NCBI GenBank assembly: GCA_004143945.1
Contig: SEHB01000006.1
Span: 124,001 to 188,000 of the forward strand
From: Lysobacteraceae bacterium
GTDB taxonomy: Bacteria > Pseudomonadota > Gammaproteobacteria > Xanthomonadales > Rhodanobacteraceae
Length of the DNA: 64,000 bases
Reading direction: 5' to 3'
A model generated the notes under the pieces. It saw only the letters and a program-made list of their open reading frames with translations. It ran no database searches and was not told where the DNA came from. The position numbers and the translations under genes are program-made. Position 1 is the first letter of the stretch. Every line of letters starts with the position of its first letter. This document shows positions 18,441 to 26,427 of this stretch, one piece after another.

Positions 18441-20162
18441 TTGATCAGCGTCGAGCGGAGTTTCAACGACCGGTTCCCGCGCCTGGCCGCCGGCCGCGCG
18501 CGCAGCTTCGCCCAGCCGGTGGTCGCGTTGCTGCGGCGGATCGCGTGCGAGGAACGCATCAATGCCGCGCTGCGCGAGCTCGACGGCTCCACCGGCTTCG
18601 GCTTCGTCGAGCGCGCGCTGGAGCGACTCCAGGTCAGCTACAGCGTCGCCAACACCGATCGCGAGAACATCCCGGTGGACGGGCGTGTCGTGATCGTCGC
18701 GAACCATCCGCTCGGCGCGCTCGACGCGCTCGCGCTGATCGATCTCGTCGGCTCGGTACGCCGCGACGTCAAGGTGCTCGCGAACGACATGCTGCTGCAG
18801 CTCGGCGCGCTCGCGCCGCTGCTGCTGCCGCTGCCGGTATTCGGCGGCGGCCCCGGCATCGGTGGCCTGCGCGAGGCGTATCGCGCGCTCGAGCGCGAAC
18901 AGGCGCTGATCGTGTTCCCCGCCGGAGAGGTGTCGCGCGTGCGCGCGGGCGGCGTGCGTGACGCGGGCTGGTCGCCAGGATTCGCGCGGCTCGCGGCGCG
19001 CACGTCGTCGCCGGTGTTGCCGGTGCATATCGCCGCGCGCAACTCGCCGATGTTCTACGGCGTGTCGATGCTCGCGCGTCCGCTGTCGCCCTTGCTGCTC
19101 GCGCGCGAAATGTTCGGCGCCGCGCGCACGCGCATCGGGTTCCAGGTCGGCGAACAGGTGCCGAGCGCGGTGCTCGCGGGCCTCGTCGACGATCCGGAGC
19201 AGGTCGCGCGGCACATGCGCCGGCACGTCTATCGCCTGTCGCGGCGGCGTCCGACCGTATTCCGGACCTCGACCGCGGTCGCGCACCCTGAACCGCCGAG
19301 CGCAGTGCGGCGCGCCGTGCGTGCGGGCGAGGCGCTCGGCCGCACCCGCGACGGCAAGCAGATCGTGCTGCTCGAGGGGCGCGCCGATTGTCCCGCGCTG
19401 CGCGAGATCGGTCGGCTGCGCGAACTCGCGTTCCGCCGCGTCGGCGAAGGCACCGGTGCGCGCCGCGACCTCGACCGCCATGACCTCACCTATCGCCACC
19501 TCGTGCTCTGGGACGACGAAGCGCTCGCGGTCGCGGGTGCCTACCGGCTCGGCGAAGCCGGTCCAATCCTGGGCGAACACGGCATCGAGGGCCTGTATTC
19601 GGCCAGCCTGTTCGACTACTCGGCCGAGGCGCGCGCGCTGCTGTCGAGTTCGGTCGAGCTCGGGCGCAGTTTCGTGCCGCCCGCGTACCAGGGCTCGCGC
19701 AGCCTCGATCTCCTGTGGCAGGGCATCGGTGCCTATCTCAAGGCGAGGCCCGCGGTCACGCACCTGTTCGGACCGGTCAGCCTCAGCGCGTCGCTGCCGG
19801 CGGAGGCGCGCGAGTGGATCGTGCATTACCACGCGTACTACTTCGGTGGCGCCGAAGGCCTGGCACGTGCGCGCAATCCGTTCGTCATCGGCGCGCCGGT
19901 CGCACGCGACGCCGCGGCGGCCTGGAGCGGGCGTTCGCGCGAGGAGGGATTCGAGGTGCTGCGCCAGCGGCTCGATGCGCTCGGCGCGCGCCTGCCGGTG
20001 CTGTATCGCCAGTACGCGGACCTGTGCGAGCCCGACGGGGTGCGCTTCCTTGCGTTTGGCGTCGATCCCGCGTTCGGGGGGTGCGTCGACGGTCTCGTGC
20101 GCCTGGACCTCGCGCGGCTCCGGCCCACGAAGCGGGCGCGCTACTTCGCCGCAGGGGACTGA
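18441..20162 (+). CDS. olsF: Bifunctional ornithine lipid synthase, OlsF type
   Basis: The 573-residue protein looks like a fusion. Residues about 60-250 form a lysophospholipid-acyltransferase domain (VIVANHPLGALDAL and LIVFPAGEVSR). Residues about 300-560 form a GNAT-like acyl-ACP transferase domain (YRLGEAG, GLYSASLFDYS, ELGRSFV, YFGGAEGL). The same domain order is known for OlsF, which N-acylates ornithine and then O-acylates the product to make ornithine lipid in the inner membrane. The start is TTG 18441, six bases after GGAGG (18430-18434). The gene stands alone, 64 bases after the MarC gene. Confidence 0.82.
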   Translation: MISVERSFNDRFPRLAAGRARSFAQPVVALLRRIACEERINAALRELDGSTGFGFVERALERLQVSYSVANTDRENIPVDGRVVIVANHPLGALDALALIDLVGSVRRDVKVLANDMLLQLGALAPLLLPLPVFGGGPGIGGLREAYRALEREQALIVFPAGEVSRVRAGGVRDAGWSPGFARLAARTSSPVLPVHIAARNSPMFYGVSMLARPLSPLLLAREMFGAARTRIGFQVGEQVPSAVLAGLVDDPEQVARHMRRHVYRLSRRRPTVFRTSTAVAHPEPPSAVRRAVRAGEALGRTRDGKQIVLLEGRADCPALREIGRLRELAFRRVGEGTGARRDLDRHDLTYRHLVLWDDEALAVAGAYRLGEAGPILGEHGIEGLYSASLFDYSAEARALLSSSVELGRSFVPPAYQGSRSLDLLWQGIGAYLKARPAVTHLFGPVSLSASLPAEAREWIVHYHAYYFGGAEGLARARNPFVIGAPVARDAAAAWSGRSREEGFEVLRQRLDALGARLPVLYRQYADLCEPDGVRFLAFGVDPAFGGCVDGLVRLDLARLRPTKRARYFAAGD

Positions 20163-20193
20163 TGCTGCGTCACAGCAAAATCGACACCGCCTG

Positions 20194-20224
20194 TTACATT
20201 TTCGTCATTGAACGCTGTTAAACT
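20194..20224 (+). promoter_or_regulatory. Candidate promoter of the TonB-dependent receptor leader
   Basis: In an unusually AT-rich patch, TTACAT (20194-20199) and TAAACT (20219-20224) could serve as -35 and -10. The spacing is long (19 bases), or shorter with GTTAAA as -10. A start at about 20231 would put the first base just before the folded leader at 20233. Confidence 0.4.
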
Positions 20225-20230
20225 GTAGTT

Positions 20231-20335
20231 AAGGCTGCGGGCTCCCGACGGAGTCCCTGCCGCTACGGCGGGCAGCCTGCGACCCACTCCGAACCGAAGC
20301 ATCCCCGCCGGGATGGGCCGGTCCGGCGTTTTTTT
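20231..20335 (+). promoter_or_regulatory. Structured leader RNA with terminator upstream of the receptor gene
   Basis: The leader can fold into a closing stem GGCTGC/GCAGCC (20233-20238 with 20272-20277). This encloses hairpin GGGCTCC-cgac-GGAGTCC (20239-20256) and hairpin CCGC-tacg-GCGG (20260-20271), whose C(UACG)G loop is an especially stable tetraloop. After a short link comes the terminator stem CGCCGG/CCGGCG (20306-20311 with 20323-20328) and seven Ts. A second hairpin, CATCCC-cgcc-GGGATG (20300-20315), uses the same bases and would exclude the terminator. The arrangement resembles an attenuator or riboswitch expression platform, or a short RNA. Confidence 0.5.
20306..20335 (+). terminator. 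Intrinsic terminator between olsF and the receptor gene
   Basis: The stem CGCCGG/CCGGCG is followed directly by seven Ts (20329-20335). It lies 42 bases before the receptor ATG, so receptor mRNA starting upstream must read through it. It could also end olsF transcripts. Confidence 0.7.
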
Positions 20336-20377
20336 GCGCACTTCGATCTCGACGTCGTCCTGAGGGGACCTCCACCC

Positions 20378-23300
20378 ATGAACAAGCCACTTCGCATGCG
20401 CCTGCTGCCGCTCGTCATCGGCTCGCTGCTGGCCGCATCCACCGCGTTCGCGCAGAACACGTCGTCGTCCCTGAGCGGACGCCTCGTCGACGCGAGCGGC
20501 CAGCCGGTCGCCGGTGCGACCGTGCAGATCCTGCACGTGCCGTCGGGCACGACCAAGACCGTCACGACCGACGCGAACGGCCACTACGTCGCGCAGGGCC
20601 TGCGCGTCGGCGGTCCGTTCTTCGTGACCGCGGAGAAGGACGGCGAGAGCGCGGAGCGCAACGACGTCTACCTCAAGCTCGCCGAGGAAACCAAGCTCGA
20701 CCTCGCGACCGGCGCGATCGACTCGACCACGCTCGAGGGCATCACGGTCACCGCGAGCGCGCTGACGCAGGTGTTCCAGCCCGACAACAAGGGCCTCAGC
20801 ACCAACGTGTCGGGCCGCGAGCTGCAGAACGCGCCGTCGGCGAACCGTTCGATCCAGGACATCGCGCGCCTCGACCCGCGCATCGTGGTCAGCGACCGCG
20901 GCGACGGCTCGATGTCCGCAATGGGCCAGAACAGCCGCTACAACGCGATCAGCGTCGACTCGGTCAACGTCGGCGACCCGTTCGGCCTCAATTCCAACGG
21001 CATGCCGTACATCGGCTCGCCGGTCTCGGTCGACACGATCGCCGAGTACAACCTCTCGACCGCGAACTTCGACGTCTCCTCGAGCACGGTCGGCGCGAGC
21101 ATCAACGCGGTCACCAAGAGCGGCACCAACGAGTTCCACGGCTCGGCCTACTTCGCGTATCGCAACGCGAAGGACCTCACCGGTGACGCCGGCTGGCTCG
21201 ACAGCGACAACGACTTCTACGAATACCGCGGCTACGAGCACAACCGCACCTACGGCCTCACGCTCGGCGGCCCGATCATCAAGGACACGCTGTTCTTCTT
21301 CCTCGGTTACGAAGAGGAAACCACCACCGCGCTCGGCGCCGACGCCGCGAACGGCCTCGACCAGAGCCTCGGCGACGGTCCGTCGACGTCGAACCGCGTC
21401 TCCCCGGGCGACCTCAACCGCATCATCGACATCGCGACCGACCTCGGCCTGAAGCCCGGCACGTTCGGCGACGCGGGCGCGGACCTCGAGGACAAGCGCC
21501 TGCTGGCCAAGCTCGACTGGAACATCAACGACAGCCATCGCGCGAGCCTGAGCTTCCAGCGCACGAAGGAGAACCAGCCGATCGTGCAGGGCAACAACGC
21601 GACCTCGGTCGGCCTGTCGAGCTTCTGGTACAACAAGGACAGCGACACCAAGAACACCGTGCTGCACCTCTTCAGCGACTGGACCGACACGTTCTCGACC
21701 GAGGCCTCGGTTTCGCACACCTCGTTCGAGCAGGTGCGCACGACCGAGAACCAGCAGCCGCAGGTCGTGATCCGCCTCAACGACGACGGCACCGGCCCGA
21801 CCGTCAACCTCGGCGAAGACCAGTTCTCGCACTACAACGTGCTCGACGTGAAGTCCTGGAACGCGTTCGCGGCGGGTACCTGGAACCTCGAGTCGCATGC
21901 GTTCAAGGTCGGCTTCGACTACCAGCAGAACGAGATCTACAACCTGTTCGGCCGCACGCAGTTCGGCGCCTACACGTTCTGGGGCATCGACAACTTCGCG
22001 CAGGGCATCTACAACCAGTTCGACCTGTACCAGCCCGCGCCCGGCCTGACGATCGACGACGTCGCGGCCGAGTGGACCTACAAGCAGTGGGGCCTGTTCG
22101 CGCAGGACACCTGGCAGGTCAACGATGCGCTGTCGGTGCAGTACGGCCTGCGCATCGACATCCCGAAGACCGGCGACACGCCGCGCTACAACGCCGCGTT
22201 CGAGGACGCGTTCGGCTACCGCAACGATTCGACGATCGACAACGCGGTGCTGTTCCAGCCGCGCATCTCGTTCAACATGGACCTCGGCGGCCCGCGCATG
22301 ACCCAGCTGCGCGGTGGCTTCGGCAAGTTCATGTCGAATCCGCCGACCGTCTGGATGACCAATCCGTACCAGAACAACGGCCTGACCACCGCGACCTACT
22401 CGGCGCGCAACAACGATGGCGTGATTCCCGCGCCGGGCACGCCATTCCCGCCGTTCAGCGCCGATCCGTTCAACCAGAACCTGCCGCCGGCCGGCAGCGC
22501 GCAGATGACGGTCGATGCGATCGATCCGGACTTCAAGCTGCCGTCCGTGTGGAAGGCCTCGGTCGCGATCGACCATGAACTGCCGTGGTGGGAAACCGTG
22601 TTCTCGGCCGAGTACCAGCGCATCACGGTCGAGGACGGCATCCTGTACGAGAACCTCAACATCGGCGCGCCGACCGGCGTGCTGCCGGATGGCCGCTACA
22701 CGTACTACCGCGACCCGCGCGGCGGCCCGTCGGGCAACCGCAACCGCCAGAACGCGGACCCGCGCTTCTCGGGCAACGTGACCCTGCTGCGCAACACCGA
22801 CAAGGGCAGCTCGGACAACGTCACGCTGTCGCTGCGCAAGCCGTTCGCGGACAGCTGGTCGGCGAACATGGCGGCCTCGTTCGGCCGCGCCAGCGAAGTG
22901 AACCCGGGTACCTCGAGCCAGGCCTCGTCGAACTACTCCAACAACTGGTGGGTGAACCCGAACGAGGACGTCGCATCGCCGTCGAACGGTTCGGTGCGCC
23001 AGCGCTTCAGCACCTCGCTGACCTGGGAGCACAAGTTCTTCGGTGACTACACGACCGCGGTGACGGGCTTCTACAACGGTCAGACCGGCAACCCGTACAG
23101 CTGGGTGTTCGGCAACGACATGAACGGCGATTCCTACAGCCGCGACCTCGTCTACATCCCGAACCCGGGCGACGTCTCGTTCACGTCGGACACCACGGCC
23201 GCGCAGCAGCAGCAGTTCTTCGACTTCATCGCGGGCAACGACTACCTGCGCGACCACCAGGGCGAAATCGCGGGCCGCAACGGCGCGAAGTCGGCATGGA

Positions 23301-23629
23301 TCAACCAGGTCGACCTCAGCTTCCGTCAGGAAGTGCCGGGCTTCTTCCCGGAAGGCGCCAAGGGCGAGCTGCGCCTCGACATCTTCAACCTGATGAACCT
23401 GCTCAACAAGGACTGGGGCCACCAGGAGTACGTCGGCTTCCCGTACGGCCGCACGCTCGCGAACTTCCAGGGCGTGGATGCGGACGGCAAGCCGATCTAC
23501 TCGCTGCCGACCGATCGCGACGGCAACTACCAGCCCGGCGGAACCATCGTGTATGACGCCGGTCGCGACATCAAGACCAACGTCGTTTCGCGCTGGTCGG
23601 CGATGGTGACCTTGCGCTACACGTTCTGA
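20378..23629 (+). CDS. Oar-like TonB-dependent outer-membrane receptor
   Basis: The 1083-residue protein has a signal peptide (to about residue 25, ending STAFAQ). A carboxypeptidase-regulatory-like domain spans about 30-110 (LSGRLVDASGQPVAGATV), a plug domain about 130-250 (DIARLDPRIVVSDRG, GTNEFHGSAYF), and a long beta-barrel ends in the outer-membrane C-terminal pattern VTLRYTF. This is the Oar group of TonB-dependent receptors, abundant in Lysobacterales; the ligand is unknown. Codons are heavily biased to C/G third bases, consistent with high expression. GAGGGGACC precedes the ATG. Upstream is a structured leader with a terminator; downstream is a strong terminator. Confidence 0.92.
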   Translation: MNKPLRMRLLPLVIGSLLAASTAFAQNTSSSLSGRLVDASGQPVAGATVQILHVPSGTTKTVTTDANGHYVAQGLRVGGPFFVTAEKDGESAERNDVYLKLAEETKLDLATGAIDSTTLEGITVTASALTQVFQPDNKGLSTNVSGRELQNAPSANRSIQDIARLDPRIVVSDRGDGSMSAMGQNSRYNAISVDSVNVGDPFGLNSNGMPYIGSPVSVDTIAEYNLSTANFDVSSSTVGASINAVTKSGTNEFHGSAYFAYRNAKDLTGDAGWLDSDNDFYEYRGYEHNRTYGLTLGGPIIKDTLFFFLGYEEETTTALGADAANGLDQSLGDGPSTSNRVSPGDLNRIIDIATDLGLKPGTFGDAGADLEDKRLLAKLDWNINDSHRASLSFQRTKENQPIVQGNNATSVGLSSFWYNKDSDTKNTVLHLFSDWTDTFSTEASVSHTSFEQVRTTENQQPQVVIRLNDDGTGPTVNLGEDQFSHYNVLDVKSWNAFAAGTWNLESHAFKVGFDYQQNEIYNLFGRTQFGAYTFWGIDNFAQGIYNQFDLYQPAPGLTIDDVAAEWTYKQWGLFAQDTWQVNDALSVQYGLRIDIPKTGDTPRYNAAFEDAFGYRNDSTIDNAVLFQPRISFNMDLGGPRMTQLRGGFGKFMSNPPTVWMTNPYQNNGLTTATYSARNNDGVIPAPGTPFPPFSADPFNQNLPPAGSAQMTVDAIDPDFKLPSVWKASVAIDHELPWWETVFSAEYQRITVEDGILYENLNIGAPTGVLPDGRYTYYRDPRGGPSGNRNRQNADPRFSGNVTLLRNTDKGSSDNVTLSLRKPFADSWSANMAASFGRASEVNPGTSSQASSNYSNNWWVNPNEDVASPSNGSVRQRFSTSLTWEHKFFGDYTTAVTGFYNGQTGNPYSWVFGNDMNGDSYSRDLVYIPNPGDVSFTSDTTAAQQQQFFDFIAGNDYLRDHQGEIAGRNGAKSAWINQVDLSFRQEVPGFFPEGAKGELRLDIFNLMNLLNKDWGHQEYVGFPYGRTLANFQGVDADGKPIYSLPTDRDGNYQPGGTIVYDAGRDIKTNVVSRWSAMVTLRYTF

Positions 23630-23650
23630 CGCGCCTGCTGCGTTGGGCGA

Positions 23651-23680
23651 ACGGCCGGCCTCGTGCCGGCCGTTTGCTTT
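23651..23680 (+). terminator. Intrinsic terminator after the TonB-dependent receptor
   Basis: A perfect nine-base stem ACGGCCGGC/GCCGGCCGT with a five-base loop is followed by TTGCTTTT. It starts 22 bases after the receptor stop. Confidence 0.85.
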
Positions 23681-23763
23681 TGCACGGACGCTTGACCACG
23701 ACGCCATCGTTTGGCGATTCTGGACCATGCGCACTCCGGTGCGCGGCACACAGGGAAGCACAC

Positions 23764-25149
23764 ATGCAGCAGACCCGCACCAGCCCGGCCACCGTCAGCG
23801 CGCGCATCTCGCCTGTCGCCGGCCTCGACATCCTGTCGCGCCATGAAGTCGCGCGCCTGCGCGACGCGGGAGCGGGCGGCCTGCACGACCTGCTGCGCCG
23901 CTGCGCGCTCGCGGTGCTGACCCAGGGCAGCATGACCGACGACGCGCGCGCCCTGCTCGAGCGCTATCCGGATTTCGAGATCCAGATCCTGCAGCAGGAC
24001 CGCGGCGTCAAGCTCGAGCTCACGCACGCGCCCGCCGAGGCGTTCGTCGACGGCCACATCATCCGCGGCGTCAACGAACTGCTGTTCGCGGTGGTGCGCG
24101 ACATCGTCTACGTGTCGACGCAGATCGAGGGCGGCCTGTTCGAACTCGACGATTCCATCGGCATCACGCACGCGGTGTTCGAGATCCTGCGCCATGCGCG
24201 CGTGCTGCGCCCGAACCTGGACCCCAACCTCGTGGTCTGCTGGGGCGGGCATTCGATCTCGCGCAACGAATACGAATACACCAAGCGCGTCGGCTACGAA
24301 CTCGGCCTGCGCGCGTTCGACATCGTGACCGGCTGCGGCCCGGGCGCGATGAAGGGGCCGATGAAGGGCGCGACGATCGCGCACGCGAAGCAGCGGCGGC
24401 GCAACAACCGCTACATCGGCATCACCGAGCCCGGCATCATCGCGGCGGAGTCGCCGAACCCGATCGTCAACAACCTCGTGATCATGCCGGACATCGAGAA
24501 GCGGCTCGAGGCGTTCGTGCGCATCGGGCACGCGATCGTGGTGTTCCCGGGCGGCGTCGGCACCGCGGAGGAAATCCTCTACCTGCTCGGCATCCTGCTG
24601 CATCCCGACAACGCCGGCCTGCCGTTCCCGCTGGTGTTCACCGGGCCGGCGGAATCTGCCGCCTACTTCGAGCAGATCGACCGCTTCCTGCGCCTCGCGC
24701 TCGGCGAGGACGTCGCGCAGCACTACCACGTCGTCGTGGACGATCCGCGCGAGGTCTCGCGCATCGTGCGCAAGGGCGTCGATCGCGTGCGCAGCCACCG
24801 CCTCGACAGCAAGGATGCGTTCTTCTTCAACTGGTCGCTCAACGTCGAGCACGAGTTCCAGTCGCCGTTCGTGCCCACGCACGCCGCGATGGCCGCGCTC
24901 GACCTGCGCCGCACGCAGGCGCCGCACCGGCTCGCCGCCGACCTGCGCCGCGCGTTCTCGGGCATCGTCGCCGGCAACGTCAAGGTCGAGGGCATGCGCG
25001 CGATCGAGCAGCACGGACCGTTCGACATCCGCGGCGACAGCGGCATCATGCAGGCGCTCGACGAACTCCTCGCGAGCTTCGTCGCGCAGCAGCGCATGAA
25101 GCTGCCCGGCACGCACTACGTGCCGTGCTACCGCGTGCACACCGACTGA
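23764..25149 (+). CDS. ppnN: Pyrimidine/purine nucleotide 5'-monophosphate nucleosidase PpnN
   Basis: PpnN (formerly YgdH) hydrolyses nucleoside monophosphates to base and ribose 5-phosphate and is stimulated by (p)ppGpp in E. coli. The 461-residue protein has the LOG-family nucleotide-binding core: WGGHSISRNEY, TGCGPGAMKGPMKG and the catalytic-loop motif FPGGVGTAEEI. These are flanked by the longer N- and C-terminal extensions specific to PpnN. ATG 23764 follows AGGGAAGC. It is a single gene whose stop lies about 40 bases before a palindromic repeat. Confidence 0.94.
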   Translation: MQQTRTSPATVSARISPVAGLDILSRHEVARLRDAGAGGLHDLLRRCALAVLTQGSMTDDARALLERYPDFEIQILQQDRGVKLELTHAPAEAFVDGHIIRGVNELLFAVVRDIVYVSTQIEGGLFELDDSIGITHAVFEILRHARVLRPNLDPNLVVCWGGHSISRNEYEYTKRVGYELGLRAFDIVTGCGPGAMKGPMKGATIAHAKQRRRNNRYIGITEPGIIAAESPNPIVNNLVIMPDIEKRLEAFVRIGHAIVVFPGGVGTAEEILYLLGILLHPDNAGLPFPLVFTGPAESAAYFEQIDRFLRLALGEDVAQHYHVVVDDPREVSRIVRKGVDRVRSHRLDSKDAFFFNWSLNVEHEFQSPFVPTHAAMAALDLRRTQAPHRLAADLRRAFSGIVAGNVKVEGMRAIEQHGPFDIRGDSGIMQALDELLASFVAQQRMKLPGTHYVPCYRVHTD

Positions 25150-25190
25150 CGATCGGGCAGCACGCAAAAGCGGCGAAGCCTTCAACACGA

Positions 25191-25275
25191 AGCATACAGA
25201 GCACGCGGAGACGGCGAGAGCACTTCAGTTGGGCGTGTTCTCCGTGTGCTTCGTGTGCTCCGCGTTTCAATCTCT
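25191..25275. repeat. CACGGAGCACAC-type palindromic repeat, copy 2
   Basis: The left arm AACACGAAGCATACAGAGCA continues as CGCGGAGAC (25193-25221). The right arm TTCTCCGTGTGCTTCGTGTG continues as CTCCGCGTTTCAA (25238-25270). The arms correspond to those of the copy at 8903-9014, while the 16-base centre differs. It lies between the convergent ppnN and RND adaptor genes. Confidence 0.75.
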
Positions 25276-25302
25276 CGATTCACTCGAACCCGCGCTGCCG
25301 CG

Positions 25303-26412
25303 TCAGCCCGGCGGCCGCGCGGCGGTCGAGATCACGCCGGCGACGATCTCGCCGTGCGCCGCGGCCTGCACCTTCTGGCCCGGGCTGAGGCGTTCGGCGC
25401 CGCGCACCACGACCTGGTCGCCGGGCTGCAGCGGCCCTTCGACCGCGACGAGCGCCGCATCGCTCGCGCCGCTGCGCACGGCCACGCGTTCGCTCGCGCC
25501 GTCGGCGCCGACGCGCACCACGTGGCTGCCTTCGCTGCGCGTGACCAGCGCGTCGCGCGGTACCGCGAGCGAGCGCGTCGCCGCGCGCTCCGGCAACGCG
25601 ACCTCGACCGCACTGCCGACGAGCAGCGGCGCGCCGTCCAGGGCGAGACGCAGCTCGAACTGGCGCGAGCGCTCTTCGCCGACCGGCACGATCGTGCGCA
25701 CCTGGCCGCGCAGCGTGGCGGCTCCGGCACGCAGTTCGAGCGGCATGCCTTCGCGCAGCGCGCCCGCGAGCGCGAGGGGCGCCTGCACGCGCGCTTCGAG
25801 GTGGCCGGTGTCGACGAGGTGCGCGATCGCCGCGCCGGTCGCGACGTACTCGCCCCGCTGCACCATGCGTTCGCTGACCACGCCCGGGAACGGCGCGCGC
25901 ACCACGGTCTGTTCGAGTTCGTAGCGGACCGAGCGCACGCCGACCTCCGCCTGGCGCAACTGGGCCGTGAGCTGCGCGACCTGCGCCTTCGCTTCGTCGA
26001 CCTGGTTGGCGGCGACCGAATGGTTCGCCGCGAGCGCCGAGAGCCGCTCGGACTGGCGCTGCGCGAGTTCGCGCTGCGCATGGATGCGCGCGACTTCACT
26101 CTGTGCGTCCTCGAGGCGCAGGCGGATCGCCTCGTCCTCGAGCTTCGCGATGCGCTCGCCGGCGGCGAGCACGGTGCCGACCTCGGCGACGTATTCGACG
26201 CGGCCGGCCGCGCTGGTCGCGAGCCGCGCATCGTCGCGACTGACGACGCTGCCCGGCACCCAGCGGTGCGGCGCGATCTCGGCGCTGACGACTTCGGCGA
26301 CCTCGACGATGGCCGGTGGGGGCGCGGCCTGCTGGGCGATCGCGCACGGCGCGAGCGTCGCGATCAGGACGAGCAGGGCGCCGGACGACGGACGGTGCGT
26401 GGACATGGGCAT
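25303..26412 (-). CDS. RND efflux periplasmic adaptor subunit
   Basis: The 369-residue membrane-fusion protein has a signal peptide (to about residue 27, PCAIAQQ). A split lipoyl-like domain (VEYVAEVGTVLAAGERIAKL and VVRAPFPGVVSERMVQRGEY) flanks a short coiled-coil hairpin rich in Gln/Ala/Arg at about 90-150. A beta-barrel and membrane-proximal domain follow. No N-terminal lipobox Cys is seen. It lies 15 bases downstream of the permease in the same operon, the reverse of the more usual adaptor-permease order. No outer-membrane factor gene is present, so a TolC-like partner must be encoded elsewhere. Confidence 0.9.
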   Translation of the reverse strand: MPMSTHRPSSGALLVLIATLAPCAIAQQAAPPPAIVEVAEVVSAEIAPHRWVPGSVVSRDDARLATSAAGRVEYVAEVGTVLAAGERIAKLEDEAIRLRLEDAQSEVARIHAQRELAQRQSERLSALAANHSVAANQVDEAKAQVAQLTAQLRQAEVGVRSVRYELEQTVVRAPFPGVVSERMVQRGEYVATGAAIAHLVDTGHLEARVQAPLALAGALREGMPLELRAGAATLRGQVRTIVPVGEERSRQFELRLALDGAPLLVGSAVEVALPERAATRSLAVPRDALVTRSEGSHVVRVGADGASERVAVRSGASDAALVAVEGPLQPGDQVVVRGAERLSPGQKVQAAAHGEIVAGVISTAARPPG

Positions 26413-26427
26413 TCCTCGGCAGACGGA

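Noticed and set aside
20141-23761. 1206-codon frame antisense to the TonB-dependent receptor
   Set aside because: It is Val/Arg/Asp-rich with no family likeness and mirrors the strong codon bias of the receptor on the other strand.
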